A DNA stretch of 64,000 nt, from contig JAHHRL010000002.1 in the NCBI GenBank assembly GCA_020025825.1, positions 163,304 to 227,303 on the forward strand. The letters are read 5' to 3'. Of the stretch, positions 41,975-51,066 are shown piece after piece. The translations under genes were made by a program, and so were the position numbers. Under the pieces are notes generated by a model. It had not been told where the DNA came from. It searched no databases and was given only the letters and a program-made list of their open reading frames with translations. The DNA comes from Faecalibacterium sp. (GTDB lineage: Bacteria; Bacillota; Clostridia; Oscillospirales; Ruminococcaceae). Each line of letters starts with the position of its first letter. The stretch's first letter is position 1.

Positions 41975-43192
41975 TCACCCCTGAATTACCTTATTAAGTA
42001 TTAGACTAAACGCATCCCAAAACTCCAATTTTTCCACCTGCAACGCACTTTTTACAGGCCAGCGCCCCAGATTTGTATCTCCTGCATAGATGTCTACATG
42101 ACCAATTTCATCGCCTGCTGCAAGAGGGGCCTGCAGCTCTTCCGGCAACTCCAGTTGTGCCCGAATTGTACTCCCCTCGCCCTTTTTCAGCAAAAGTGTT
42201 TTGGGCAAGCTTGTATAATCCACAGGGATACTTCCCTGTTTTGCGCCTCGAACAGGCAGCAACAAGGGTGCATCTTGCAAGGCCGGAGTTGTCGCAGCTT
42301 CATAATTTGCAAAACCATAATCCAGTAAAGTTCGAGCTGCCTCAAAGCGTTCTTTGCCGGAAGGCGACCCTAAAATAACTGCAATCAGAGAAAGTCCATC
42401 CCGTGTAGCAGACGCAGAAATACAAACACCTGCCCCACCCGTTGTACCTGTTTTCAGTCCGGTAATTCCTTGGTAGTTTCGCAGCAGTTTATTTGTATTT
42501 ACCAGCTGTGTCTGCCCATCACGGAGTTCATCTGTCCAAATCCCCGTATATTCCAGCACTTCCGGGCAGGTGTCCAAAATGTATTTGCTTAGTGTGGCCA
42601 CATCTTGTGCTGTAGAAAGGTGTCCCGCTTGGTCCAAGCCACAGGCATTGCAATAATTGGTGTTTTCCATTCCCAACTCGGCCGCACGGGCATTCATTTG
42701 CGAAACAAACGCAGGCTCACTACCCGCCACCAGCTCCGACACTGCCACTGCCGCATCATTTGCACTGGAAACGCAAATTGCCTTTAGCATTTCCTTCAAG
42801 GTAAAGATTTCGCCCGGCTCAAGCCAAATTTGGCTGCCGCCCATGGACGCTGCGTGCTCGCTAACCGGAACTGTTTGGTCATATTGCAGTTTTCCATCAT
42901 GTACCGCTTCAAATGTCAGTAAAAGCGTCATCACTTTTGTAATAGAAGCAATCGGCATTTGCGTATTTGCATTTTTCTCATAAAGGACCGTCCCCGTATT
43001 TTGGTCAATTAGTATGGCTGCCCTGCACGGCAGCTGCAACTCCACCTGCTGCGCCGCTGCCTGCACAGTATTTTCCACATAAGGCAGTTCTTCCGACGCA
43101 TTTTCTTCCGGAGCCTCTACAAAACAACACCGTCCCAGCAAAACAATACATAATAAAACTACCACAAGCACAATCCACTTTGGCTTCCGCAT
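41975..43192 (-). CDS. dacF: D-alanyl-D-alanine carboxypeptidase, DacF/PBP5-like (S11)
   Basis: 405 residues. An N-terminal membrane anchor or signal (about 6-23) and the three penicillin-binding motifs SITK (83-86), SAN (143-145) and KTG (247-249). The C-terminal domain from about 320 resembles PBP5-associated domains, and the protein ends with a hydrophobic-amphipathic stretch. It trims the last D-alanine of peptidoglycan stem peptides; in spore formers DacF acts in cortex formation, but a vegetative role is possible. GGAGG upstream of the ATG. Transcribed divergently from mtaB. Confidence 0.9.
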   Translation of the reverse strand: MRKPKWIVLVVVLLCIVLLGRCCFVEAPEENASEELPYVENTVQAAAQQVELQLPCRAAILIDQNTGTVLYEKNANTQMPIASITKVMTLLLTFEAVHDGKLQYDQTVPVSEHAASMGGSQIWLEPGEIFTLKEMLKAICVSSANDAAVAVSELVAGSEPAFVSQMNARAAELGMENTNYCNACGLDQAGHLSTAQDVATLSKYILDTCPEVLEYTGIWTDELRDGQTQLVNTNKLLRNYQGITGLKTGTTGGAGVCISASATRDGLSLIAVILGSPSGKERFEAARTLLDYGFANYEAATTPALQDAPLLLPVRGAKQGSIPVDYTSLPKTLLLKKGEGSTIRAQLELPEELQAPLAAGDEIGHVDIYAGDTNLGRWPVKSALQVEKLEFWDAFSLILNKVIQG

Positions 43193-43324
43193 CTTGATTC
43201 CTCCGCATCTGCATTAAATTGTTACTATCTTATGCAGATACAAAGTGCTTTATTTTTCTTTTCAAATATCTTATAATAAAGAATACCCTTATAAAGCAGG
43301 GGCAGTAAAAGATCGGAGTAAACT

Positions 43325-44623
43325 ATGCGTGCTAATTTTTACACTTTGGGCTGTAAGGTAAACTTAAACGAAACCGGAGCCCTGGAAAACCTATTCTGCC
43401 AGTCTGGCTTTACCATCGTAGGGCCGGAGGAAGAAGCTGACGTCTATATTATAAACAGCTGTACCGTTACCAACTTTGGTGACCAAAAGAGTCGTAAATG
43501 GCTGCGGCGCCAAAAGCGTGAGCACCCCCATGCCATTACCGTATTAACAGGTTGCTATCCACAGGCGTTCCCCGAGGAAGCCGCACAATGTATGGAAGCC
43601 GATTTGGTTTGCGGAAACGGCGACCGTCACGCTATTTTAGGCAACGTGCAAAAGTTATTGGAAGGACACCCTCGTATCGTAGATATTCGCCCGCACCAAA
43701 AGGGCGACCGCTTTGAGGAATTGCCCGTTGAGCGCTTTGAGAGCCACACCCGTGCGTTTATCAAAATTGAAGACGGCTGCAATCGCCAGTGCGCCTACTG
43801 TGTCATTCCCCGTGCACGTGGCCCTGTCCGCAGCCGAAGCGAAGCAAGCATCCTGCATGAGCTGGAAACCTTAGCTTCTGCCGGCTACAAGGAAGTTGTA
43901 TTAAGCGCTATTTCCCTGCCCAGCTACGGGCAGGACACCGGCACAAACTTGACCGAATTGGTTGAAAAGTGTGCACAGGTCGAAGGTATCGAGCGCATCC
44001 GATTGGGCAGCATCGACCCCGATATGTTGACCGACGAGGCCATTCAGCGCTTGGCAGCTGTTAAAAAGCTGTGCCCGCAGTATCACCTGAGCCTGCAAAG
44101 CGGCTGCACCTCCACCTTACGCAGAATGCGCCGTGTGTATACTGCCGAGCAGTATATGGAGGTAGTTGAAAAGCTGCGCAAAGCCTACGGCGGTGCGGAT
44201 AAAGTTAGTTTCACTACTGACTGCATTTGTGGTTTCCCTGCTGAGAGCGAAGCCGATTTCGACGAAAGCTGCGATTTCCTAGAGAAGGTTGGCTTTTTGA
44301 AAGTACACGTGTTCCCCTACTCTCGCCGCAGCGGAACCCCCGCCTACAGCTTTGACGGCCAGCTGTGCGAACGTGAGAAGCAGGCACGCAGCCGCCGCAT
44401 GAATGCAAGAGTAGAAACCATTCGTGCCGATGTTTTGGCAGGTTTGCGTGGTACTACCGATGAGGTACTGTTGGAGAATCAGCTTTCCGCCAATCTGTTT
44501 ACCGGCTATACACGCCTTTATGTTCCTGTTGTCGTGCTTGCTCCCGGACATAAGAGCGGTGAAATTGTTACTGTGCGCTTAGGCGAGTACGATGGCCAGC
44601 GTGTAAAGGCCGAGCTCTTATAA
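43325..44623 (+). CDS. mtaB: tRNA-t6A37 methylthiotransferase MtaB
   Basis: 432 residues. N-terminal UPF0004 domain with the first Fe-S cysteines (LGCKVN at C10, SCTVT at C46, LTGCY), a radical SAM domain with CNRQCAYC, and a C-terminal TRAM-like part. The GCKVN form distinguishes MtaB from MiaB and RimO. It converts t6A37 to ms2t6A37 in tRNAs reading ANN codons, aiding decoding. GGAG six bases before the ATG. Single gene with a terminator at 44645. Confidence 0.93.
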   Translation: MRANFYTLGCKVNLNETGALENLFCQSGFTIVGPEEEADVYIINSCTVTNFGDQKSRKWLRRQKREHPHAITVLTGCYPQAFPEEAAQCMEADLVCGNGDRHAILGNVQKLLEGHPRIVDIRPHQKGDRFEELPVERFESHTRAFIKIEDGCNRQCAYCVIPRARGPVRSRSEASILHELETLASAGYKEVVLSAISLPSYGQDTGTNLTELVEKCAQVEGIERIRLGSIDPDMLTDEAIQRLAAVKKLCPQYHLSLQSGCTSTLRRMRRVYTAEQYMEVVEKLRKAYGGADKVSFTTDCICGFPAESEADFDESCDFLEKVGFLKVHVFPYSRRSGTPAYSFDGQLCEREKQARSRRMNARVETIRADVLAGLRGTTDEVLLENQLSANLFTGYTRLYVPVVVLAPGHKSGEIVTVRLGEYDGQRVKAELL

Positions 44624-44644
44624 TTTGAAAGCTAAATAAATACA

Positions 44645-44686
44645 AAAAAGCGGATACCCGACTAATATCGGGTATCCGCTTTTGCG
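44645..44686. terminator. Bidirectional terminator between mtaB and the Na/Pi cotransporter
   Basis: Stem AAGCGGATACCCGA/TCGGGTATCCGCTT with A-run and T-run flanks on opposite sides, strong for either strand. Confidence 0.88.
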
Positions 44687-44723
44687 TTTTATCTTTATTA
44701 CAAGATTCCAAGCCTAAAACGAT

Positions 44724-46511
44724 TTATTCAGCAGACGGATTTTTGTCGTTTTCTGTCAGCACATAACGGCCCAAATACTTTTCGTAACGTTTTTCAAACG
44801 TTGCGTTTGCCTCGTCCTCGCCGTACTTCAATGCACCCAAATAAGCGTGTGTATCAAACTTGTTTTCTGCAATCTCTACCAAAGCAACCGCAATGTTAGA
44901 GCAGTGGTCAGCTACACGTTCGTAGCTAATCAAAAGTTCATCTAATACAAAGCCATATTCAATTGTGCAGGTACCTGCACGCAAACGTGCAATGTGGCGA
45001 GATTTAACCTCACGCACCAGCTCGTCAACAACTTCTTCCAAAGGCTCGATTTTTTTCGCCTTGTACAAATCGCCCTTTTGGAAGGCATCCACTGTGCGCT
45101 CCAGAATATCCTGTACAGCCGCTTCCAGCACTTCCAAATCACTTTGTGCTACCTGGCTGAACTGGATGTTTTTCACATGCATTTCCTCTGCTGTTTTTAC
45201 CAGATTCGTTGCATAGTCGCTAATACGTTCAAAGTCGCTGATTGTGTACAGCAAGGTATTCACCTTGCGGTGGTCATCGGGCGACAGGTGTTTTGTTGAT
45301 AGCTTTACCAGATAGCTGCCCAAAACGTCTTCATAATGGTCTACTGCATCTTCCTCACGGCAAACCTGCTTTGCAATCTCATCGCTCCACGTATGGGTCA
45401 AGCTAATGGACTGCAGCAATGCAACACGGCTGATTTCTGCCATGTCCATACCGGTTAGATAAGCACGGCCTGCTGCAACAGAAGGCGTAGACATCAAACG
45501 CTCGTCCAGCAAAGAATGTTTTTCCTGTTCCACGTTTTCCGTTTCCGGAACTGTCCAAATAGCCAGTTTTTCCAGCAATCGGTTTGCCGGCAGCAAAATA
45601 GCCGTGGTAATCAAGTTAAACAGTGTGTGCACCACCGCAATGCCAAACGTATCCGTCGGGTCATCAAAAAACGAGAAGTGCAAGATGGCATTCAGCCCAT
45701 AAAAGCCTGCCAAAAATACAAGCGAACCAATCACATTAAAATACAAGTGTACACAGGCCGTACGCTTTGCATTCTTTGTAGCACCGGTAGAAGATAACAG
45801 TGCCGTAATGGTTGTGCCAATGTTTTGGCCCATAATAATTGGCATAGCGGACGAGTAGGTAACCGCACCCGTCGCCGAAAGTGCCTGCAGCACACCAACC
45901 GCTGCCGAGGACGACTGCAGCAGTGCCGTTAAAACAGCACCCGCCAGCATACCAAACAGCGGATTACGGAAGGACAAGAACAGATTCATGAACCATTCTT
46001 CTCCTGCCAAGGGGCTCATCGCAGTTGTCATAGTATTCATGCCGAACATCAAAATGGAGAAGCCCAGCATGATTTTGCCAACACCACGTTTCGGGTCTTT
46101 GCAAATCATGAACATAAACACGCCGATAAAGCCCAATATCGGACTCCAGGCTTCCGGGTTCAGCATACGTGTCAGAAAGCTGTCGCCCTCCAAGCCGGAT
46201 AAAGCAAGCAGCCAGCCTGTAACCGTGGTGCCCACGTTTGCGCCCATAATAACGCCGATTGCCTGCCTTAACTGCATTAAACCAGAGTTTACAAAACCAA
46301 CTGCCATAACAGTAGTTGCACCACTGGACTGAATGACTGCTGTAACAATCAAACCCAGAAAAAGGCCTCGAATCGGGCTGGAAGTCATTCTGCTTAAAAT
46401 GTCCTGCAGTTTACTACCTGCCGTTTGCTCCAGGCTTTTTCCCATCATGTCCATGCCATACAAAAACATGGCGATGCCGCCCATCAGCGTAAAAACGTTG
46501 AAAATACTCAT
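44724..46511 (-). CDS. nptA: Na/Pi cotransporter family protein with PhoU domain
   Basis: 595 residues. Two Na/Pi cotransport repeats within about 1-310, each with a QSS motif (VIQSSGATT and LLQSSSAAVG), in eight or so membrane segments, followed by a cytoplasmic PhoU-like helical domain (about 330-560). It may move phosphate with sodium, or regulate phosphate flux. I chose the ATG at 46511 (MSIFNVF), which has GGAG eight bases upstream and matches the family start; an ATG at 46553 with GGAG seven bases upstream is a second possibility. An ORF start at 46622 is unlikely. Confidence 0.85.
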   Translation of the reverse strand: MSIFNVFTLMGGIAMFLYGMDMMGKSLEQTAGSKLQDILSRMTSSPIRGLFLGLIVTAVIQSSGATTVMAVGFVNSGLMQLRQAIGVIMGANVGTTVTGWLLALSGLEGDSFLTRMLNPEAWSPILGFIGVFMFMICKDPKRGVGKIMLGFSILMFGMNTMTTAMSPLAGEEWFMNLFLSFRNPLFGMLAGAVLTALLQSSSAAVGVLQALSATGAVTYSSAMPIIMGQNIGTTITALLSSTGATKNAKRTACVHLYFNVIGSLVFLAGFYGLNAILHFSFFDDPTDTFGIAVVHTLFNLITTAILLPANRLLEKLAIWTVPETENVEQEKHSLLDERLMSTPSVAAGRAYLTGMDMAEISRVALLQSISLTHTWSDEIAKQVCREEDAVDHYEDVLGSYLVKLSTKHLSPDDHRKVNTLLYTISDFERISDYATNLVKTAEEMHVKNIQFSQVAQSDLEVLEAAVQDILERTVDAFQKGDLYKAKKIEPLEEVVDELVREVKSRHIARLRAGTCTIEYGFVLDELLISYERVADHCSNIAVALVEIAENKFDTHAYLGALKYGEDEANATFEKRYEKYLGRYVLTENDKNPSAE

Positions 46512-46630
46512 GCCGTACGCTCCATTCTGTACAAGAGGCACTTCTCCCAGCATTACGCTTCTCCGCCCTCTTGTGATTCGGCTATTCAATATACGGAATC
46601 GGGCACTGTTAAAGCAACCCAACAGTTTCT

Positions 46631-46660
46631 ATTCTAACTATGCGCTTTAAGCCACGTCAA
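46631..46660 (-). promoter_or_regulatory. Candidate promoter of the Na/Pi cotransporter gene
   Basis: Minus-strand TTGACG (46655-46660), 18-base spacer, TAGAAT (46631-46636), giving a leader of roughly 115 bases. I could not identify a Pho box. Confidence 0.5.
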
Positions 46661-46933
46661 CAGCAATTTACAATTCGGCATTTTCTTTGTCGAAGTCGCT
46701 CAATTTTATTTAATAAATGTCAATCAATTTCAGCATCATTTTGTTGACTTTTTACATATCTGTTATTTTCATATTTTTTCTCTGCTCATTAAATAAAACA
46801 AAACGCCTCTTTTTCTTTACAAATGCATCCTCACTTATTCCTTTTCATTTTCATTTTTCGGTTTTATTCGCATCATAATTTCAACCTGAAAAGTCGCATT
46901 TTGTTTTGTACCGCGTCCGGCTTGCCCTATAAC

Positions 46934-46975
46934 ACAGCAAAAAAAGCAGAAGTCCAAGCGGGCTTCTGCTTTCTA
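46934..46975 (-). terminator. Terminator of the MBOAT-SGNH operon
   Basis: Stem AAAGCAGAAGCCCGC with its complement ...GGACTTCTGCTTT, followed on the minus strand by TTTTTTT. Confidence 0.82.
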
Positions 46976-47917
46976 TTATTTATGCATTGCTTTCAAATCA
47001 CGCAGCAGCATCTGTGTACGCAGCTGTGCACCTTCGCTCGTCAGGTGGTTGTTGCTGTCATAAAACAGCTCTGCCGGCAGCATACAATCCTGCAAATCCC
47101 CCACATACGGCACATGCACTTCTTCGTATAAATGTTCTGCAAATTCCTGAAGAGCCTCTCCACTGCCTTGATATGCAAGCGAATCAAATGGAGCCCATGT
47201 AAGCAAAACAGTTACTCCCTGCTTTTCCGCTTTTTCTGCAAAGCGATTGATATTTTTTACCACCTTTGGAGATAAGCTTTCTTCATCCAAAGTCAGCGTG
47301 TTGTTTTTATCATATCCACTTTCCAAAAGTGGCTCACGGTATAGCGTAATATCGCCCCAAGGGCCAAACCCAGCTGCCGTATACTCCTCTTCCGGTGTAA
47401 GGGTCGGTGTACCCTTTTGCCGCCACAAATCAATCTTTTTGCTGCCGTATGTATAATAGGCCTTAACCATTTGCGGCACATAGGATAACGGAATCGCCTT
47501 TATCAGCTGCGGTGCATTCTCCACAGCCATCCAAGTTGTACTGTAGCTAACCGAATCCTTTAACATCGCAAACTCGGGCGCTAAAACAACTACGTCGCCT
47601 TCATGTAAAAAATCCTCGACCAAATTCAGATAATACTCTATGCCCAGATATGCTGTTGCGCCCATCGCAATACAGGGCATCCCCGCAGCCTGGGCCACCT
47701 TTTCGCACTCAATGGAATAAGGCACACTGGAGCCTCCTATTACAATGATGCGTGCACCGGGGGTCTGCTCTACCAATTGCTGCTTTACATAAATCGAGCC
47801 CATCAAACTGCCCCGAAGCATTGCCGGCAGAGACTGCACCGCCAGAAAGTACCCCATCGGAAGGATAAGCAAAGCGAGAAAAAAGCTGATTAGCTTAATA
47901 AAAAACGATTTTTTCAT
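46976..47917 (-). CDS. Membrane-anchored SGNH-like protein, partner of the MBOAT acyltransferase
   Basis: 313 residues. N-terminal membrane helix (about 5-26) and a soluble extracytoplasmic domain. The segment IVIGGSSVPY carries a GGSS block resembling the SGNH/GDSL first block, and DSNNHLTSEGAQ near the C-terminus places Asp and His as expected for a catalytic D-x-x-H. Such proteins take acyl groups handed over by MBOAT proteins (compare DltD, AlgX/AlgJ). Start at 47917 with AAGGAG upstream; frames starting earlier overlap the MBOAT gene. Substrate is unknown. Confidence 0.78.
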   Translation of the reverse strand: MKKSFFIKLISFFLALLILPMGYFLAVQSLPAMLRGSLMGSIYVKQQLVEQTPGARIIVIGGSSVPYSIECEKVAQAAGMPCIAMGATAYLGIEYYLNLVEDFLHEGDVVVLAPEFAMLKDSVSYSTTWMAVENAPQLIKAIPLSYVPQMVKAYYTYGSKKIDLWRQKGTPTLTPEEEYTAAGFGPWGDITLYREPLLESGYDKNNTLTLDEESLSPKVVKNINRFAEKAEKQGVTVLLTWAPFDSLAYQGSGEALQEFAEHLYEEVHVPYVGDLQDCMLPAELFYDSNNHLTSEGAQLRTQMLLRDLKAMHK

Positions 47918-47928
47918 TCTCCGCTCCT

Positions 47929-49401
47929 TTAGAACTGAAAATAGATAAACTCCACAGCTACGCCTTCCGGAGCTGTAAGCACTGTGAGCAGTACAATCAT
48001 GCAAATCACATAGCGTACCGCCCAGCGAACCACACCATGCTGCTTCTGGAGCAGTACAATAGGGTCACCAACAAAGCGCTGCACTGCATCATGCACAATC
48101 AGCAGCCCTAATGTAAATAGTAAAACCATCAGGTTTGCACCCGTCAGTCCAATGGTTTGCAGCGCAACTGCAATGCCCTGCAGCGGGGCGCTCGCCGCCC
48201 ATGGCAGCCGACGTAAAATCAGCAATGCATCACTCAGGCTGTCCGCACGGAAGAACACCCAGCATAAACACACCAGTCCAAAGCTGATTGCCCAGCGAAC
48301 AAAGACTGTAACACGTTTTTTAGCCGGAGACAGCCCTTTCTGCCAGCGTTCCAGCTTAGGCAGGATAAATACCTCTGCTACACTGAACACGCCGTATAAG
48401 CCGCCCCATACAATAAAATTCCACTTTGCACCATGCCACAAGCCACTTACTAAAAATGTCACAAACAAATTGCGCAGATGCCGTGCCTTGGTGCAGCGGC
48501 TGCCTCCCAGCGGGATATAAACATAATCCTGAAACCATGTAGACAGCGAAATGTGCCATCGCCGCCAGAACTCTTTAATACTGGTTGCAAAATATGGGCA
48601 ATTGAAGTTTTGCATCAGCCGGAAACCCAGCATTCGTGCGCTGCCCAGAGCAATATCGGAATATCCCGAAAAATCACAATAAATCTGGAAGGCAAACAGC
48701 AGCGTTGCTATTACATACGCCATAGGGCCACAGCCGTTCAAATCCCCATAAACCCTGTTTACATAAATCGCTGCTATATCCGCTACCGCTACCTTTTTGA
48801 ACAAGCCCCATGCAATTTGATGGCAGCCGTATGACATATCGGCCACATTCATTTTGTGCTGCTCGTGAAATTGGGGCAGCAGCGTTACAGCACGTTCAAT
48901 CGGGCCTGCCACTAATTGCGGAAAAAAGCTGACATATAACGCATAAATGCCAAAATGCCGTTCCGCTTTCATCGTGCCTCTGTACACATCAATCACATAG
49001 CTCAGGGTCTGGAATGTATAAAAGCTGATGCCTACCGGCAGCATTACTTTTAGGGTAAAGTCCCCTACCGGCAGTGAAATCGCACGCAGAAAAGCCGTTA
49101 TGTTTTCACTTACGAAATTGAAATATTTGAAAAAGAACAAACAGACCAAACTCAGCCCCACGCCTGCGCCCAGCCACGCTTTTCGTTTTGTTTCCGACTG
49201 AGCCTGTTCGATTTTTCTCGCTGCGACATAACTGGTGATGGTTGTAAATAAAATCAAAAAAACAAGCTTCGGGTTCCAGCTCATATAAAAATAATAACTG
49301 GCAACCAGAAGCAATCCCCATCGGAAGCGATGCGGCAGACAAAAATACAGGCCTACCACAACCGGCAAAAAGATTGCGTATTGCCACGAGTTAAACAGCA
49401 T
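47929..49401 (-). CDS. MBOAT family O-acyltransferase (AlgI/DltB-like)
   Basis: 490 residues, about 11 membrane segments. The MBOAT signature is clear, with the conserved His in SGLWHGAKWNFIVWGG (about 330) and the preceding LGGSR and NFNCPYFATSIKEFWRRWHISLS segment. It passes an acyl group, usually acetyl, across the membrane to a cell-surface polymer. Its SGNH partner follows 12 bases downstream. There are no alginate or teichoic acid genes nearby. AAGGAG upstream of the ATG at 49401. Confidence 0.9.
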   Translation of the reverse strand: MLFNSWQYAIFLPVVVGLYFCLPHRFRWGLLLVASYYFYMSWNPKLVFLILFTTITSYVAARKIEQAQSETKRKAWLGAGVGLSLVCLFFFKYFNFVSENITAFLRAISLPVGDFTLKVMLPVGISFYTFQTLSYVIDVYRGTMKAERHFGIYALYVSFFPQLVAGPIERAVTLLPQFHEQHKMNVADMSYGCHQIAWGLFKKVAVADIAAIYVNRVYGDLNGCGPMAYVIATLLFAFQIYCDFSGYSDIALGSARMLGFRLMQNFNCPYFATSIKEFWRRWHISLSTWFQDYVYIPLGGSRCTKARHLRNLFVTFLVSGLWHGAKWNFIVWGGLYGVFSVAEVFILPKLERWQKGLSPAKKRVTVFVRWAISFGLVCLCWVFFRADSLSDALLILRRLPWAASAPLQGIAVALQTIGLTGANLMVLLFTLGLLIVHDAVQRFVGDPIVLLQKQHGVVRWAVRYVICMIVLLTVLTAPEGVAVEFIYFQF

Positions 49402-49538
49402 AAGTGTTCTCCTTATTCAATCTTAAAGCCAGACCTGCCCTTGCAGGAGAATTGTTTGCCTGATGCATCGTTCGCCCATGATTCAAACAAAGTTACTCTG
49501 GCATCGTAAATTTTTCTTTGTTTTATACAACGTTTTCA

Positions 49539-49568
49539 TATATATCACGTCTTTTATTCCAGTGTCAA
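49539..49568 (-). promoter_or_regulatory. Candidate promoter of the MBOAT-SGNH operon
   Basis: Minus-strand TTGACA (49563-49568), 18-base spacer, TATATA (49539-49544), with a leader of about 130 bases. Confidence 0.45.
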
Positions 49569-49611
49569 GCCGCTTTTTGCGCAGCAATCCCCCAGCTGCC
49601 ACGCACCAAAC

Positions 49612-49652
49612 TAAAAAAGCAGAGAGCTTTTCTTCGCTCTCTGCTTTTTATT
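49612..49652 (-). terminator. Terminator of the trxA-trxB operon
   Basis: Stem AAAGCAGAGAGC/GCTCTCTGCTTT with T-rich flanks, directly after the trxB stop. Both strands could be served. Confidence 0.87.
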
Positions 49653-49653
49653 T

Positions 49654-50574
49654 TTATAGGCTTGCCAAGTATTCCTCGGCGTAGTGTACTGCCACGGCAC
49701 CGTCTGCAACCGCAGTAACCACCTGACGCACAGCCTTTGTGCGCACATCGCCTACTGCATAGACACCCGGCACACTGGTCCGTGTTGTTTCATCTGCTTC
49801 GATATAGCCTGCCTTATCCAGCGCCACCTTATCCTTGACCAACTCTGTTGCGGGCGAGCGGCCAATGCTTACGAAAACACCATCGCATTCCAGCTCGGAG
49901 ATTTCTCCGGTTACGGTATCCTTCAGTTTGATGCCGGTCAGCTTCTCGTCACGAATCAGCTCCGCAACTGCACTGTTCCAGCGCACCTCAATGTTTTCAG
50001 CCTGCATCAATGGGTCATGGTAAACCTTTGTTGCACGCAGGCTGTCCCGGCGGTGCACCAGAATTACTTTTTTCGCAATATGGGACAGCATCAAAGCATC
50101 CTCAACCGCAGTATTGCCGCCGCCAACAACTACAACTGTCTTATCACGATACATCATGCCATCGCAGGATGCGCAGTAGTGGATGCCACGGCCCAGCATC
50201 TCCTCCTCAAACGGAACTCCCAAAGGACGAGGGCTTGCACCGGTTGCCAGCACAATCGTTCGGCCATAGAAGGTGCCCTCGCTGGTTTCTGCGGATTTTA
50301 CCTCGCCGTCCAGATTCAGCGAGAAAACCTCTGCCAGTTCGGTTTTTGCACCAAAGCGCTCTGCACCCTGCTGCATCTTCTCACCCAGAGTAAAGCCATC
50401 TACGCCCTGCTCAAAGCCGGGATAGTTATCAATATCGCTGGTAAGTGCCATCTGGCCGCCTGCGGATAATTTTTCCAAAACCAAAGCGTCACGGCCGGCA
50501 CGTGCAGCATACAGCGCTGCGGTATATCCGCCGGGGCCGCCACCAACAATCAGCATATCATAAATGTGTTCCAT
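49654..50574 (-). CDS. trxB: Thioredoxin reductase
   Basis: 306 residues. FAD-binding GGGPGGYTAALYAARAG near the start, redox pair CASCDG (about 133-136), NAD(P)-binding GGGNTAVEDALML and the C-terminal YAVGDVRTKAVRQVVTA. It reduces thioredoxin with NADPH or another donor. The start is the ATG at 50574, with GGGAGGT upstream; the GTG just before it is too near that site. It follows trxA by 29 bases and shares its transcript. Confidence 0.95.
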   Translation of the reverse strand: MEHIYDMLIVGGGPGGYTAALYAARAGRDALVLEKLSAGGQMALTSDIDNYPGFEQGVDGFTLGEKMQQGAERFGAKTELAEVFSLNLDGEVKSAETSEGTFYGRTIVLATGASPRPLGVPFEEEMLGRGIHYCASCDGMMYRDKTVVVVGGGNTAVEDALMLSHIAKKVILVHRRDSLRATKVYHDPLMQAENIEVRWNSAVAELIRDEKLTGIKLKDTVTGEISELECDGVFVSIGRSPATELVKDKVALDKAGYIEADETTRTSVPGVYAVGDVRTKAVRQVVTAVADGAVAVHYAEEYLASL

Positions 50575-50603
50575 CACAGTTTACCTCCCACGCATCTTTT
50601 CTA

Positions 50604-50924
50604 TTACAGGTGCTTTTGTACAAAAGCTTCGATTTTCGCCTTGGAATCCGGCGCAACCATGCGGTCTACCGGCTGACCGTCCTTATATAAAATAAAGGTG
50701 GGTACCAGTTCTACCTGATATGCCTTTGCCAGCTCCGGGTCCTCATCAATATTTACATGTGCAGCTACCAGTTTATCCGCATACTGCTCTGCAAACTTTT
50801 CGTATGCAGGTGCAATGCGGCGGCAGTATACACACCAAGGTGCCGAATACTCTACAAGAGCAATCTTTTTTTCTTCCAACACAACACGATTAAATACTTC
50901 CTGATTCATATTTACAGCAGACAT
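50604..50924 (-). CDS. trxA: Thioredoxin with an unusual WCVYC active site
   Basis: 106 residues, a normal thioredoxin length. The active site is APWCVYCRR instead of the usual WCGPC, so the dipeptide between the cysteines is Val-Tyr; this should change the redox potential and substrate choice. The cis-proline LVPTF is present. Being linked to trxB, it is probably the partner of that reductase. AAGGAG precedes the ATG at 50924. The gene may be under a promoter whose -10 is TATACT at 50953-50958. Confidence 0.9.
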   Translation of the reverse strand: MSAVNMNQEVFNRVVLEEKKIALVEYSAPWCVYCRRIAPAYEKFAEQYADKLVAAHVNIDEDPELAKAYQVELVPTFILYKDGQPVDRMVAPDSKAKIEAFVQKHL

Positions 50925-50952
50925 ATTTCATTGCTCCTTTGCTTTTTTACAT

Positions 50953-50993
50953 AGTATATCCCGAAACGCACCCTTTTTCTGTGATTACATCAC
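50953..50993 (-). promoter_or_regulatory. trxA promoter with a Crp/Fnr-type palindrome at about -41
   Basis: On the minus strand TATACT (50953-50958) is the -10, but the -35 region lacks a TTGACA-like element. The palindrome GTGAT-TAC-ATCAC (50981-50993) is centred about 41 bases before the expected transcription start, the class II position for Crp/Fnr activators. Its central spacer is three bases, one shorter than the Crp or Fnr consensus. Confidence 0.5.
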
Positions 50994-51006
50994 CAAACCC
51001 TTCCAA

Positions 51007-51035
51007 TTGACAGAACACCCCTGCAACCTTATACT
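51007..51035 (+). promoter_or_regulatory. Promoter of the Crp/Fnr regulator gene
   Basis: TTGACA (51007-51012), 17-base spacer, TATACT (51030-51035): near-perfect sigma-A promoter. It excludes the longer reading frame starting at 51007, whose first codon is part of the -35 box. Confidence 0.82.
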
Positions 51036-51066
51036 TGTACTTATAGTTGAAGAAGGAGGGGTCGAT

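Larger units (their letters stand above)
46512..46975. other. AT-rich intergenic region between nptA and the SGNH gene
   Basis: 464 bases. Contains the nptA leader and promoter, a stretch of T-rich sequence with no gene that I can support, and the terminator of the MBOAT/SGNH unit. Confidence 0.6.

Noticed and set aside
51007..51066. 20-codon N-terminal extension of the Crp/Fnr regulator
   Set aside because: Its first codon is within the -35 box of a near-perfect promoter, so it cannot be in the mRNA.
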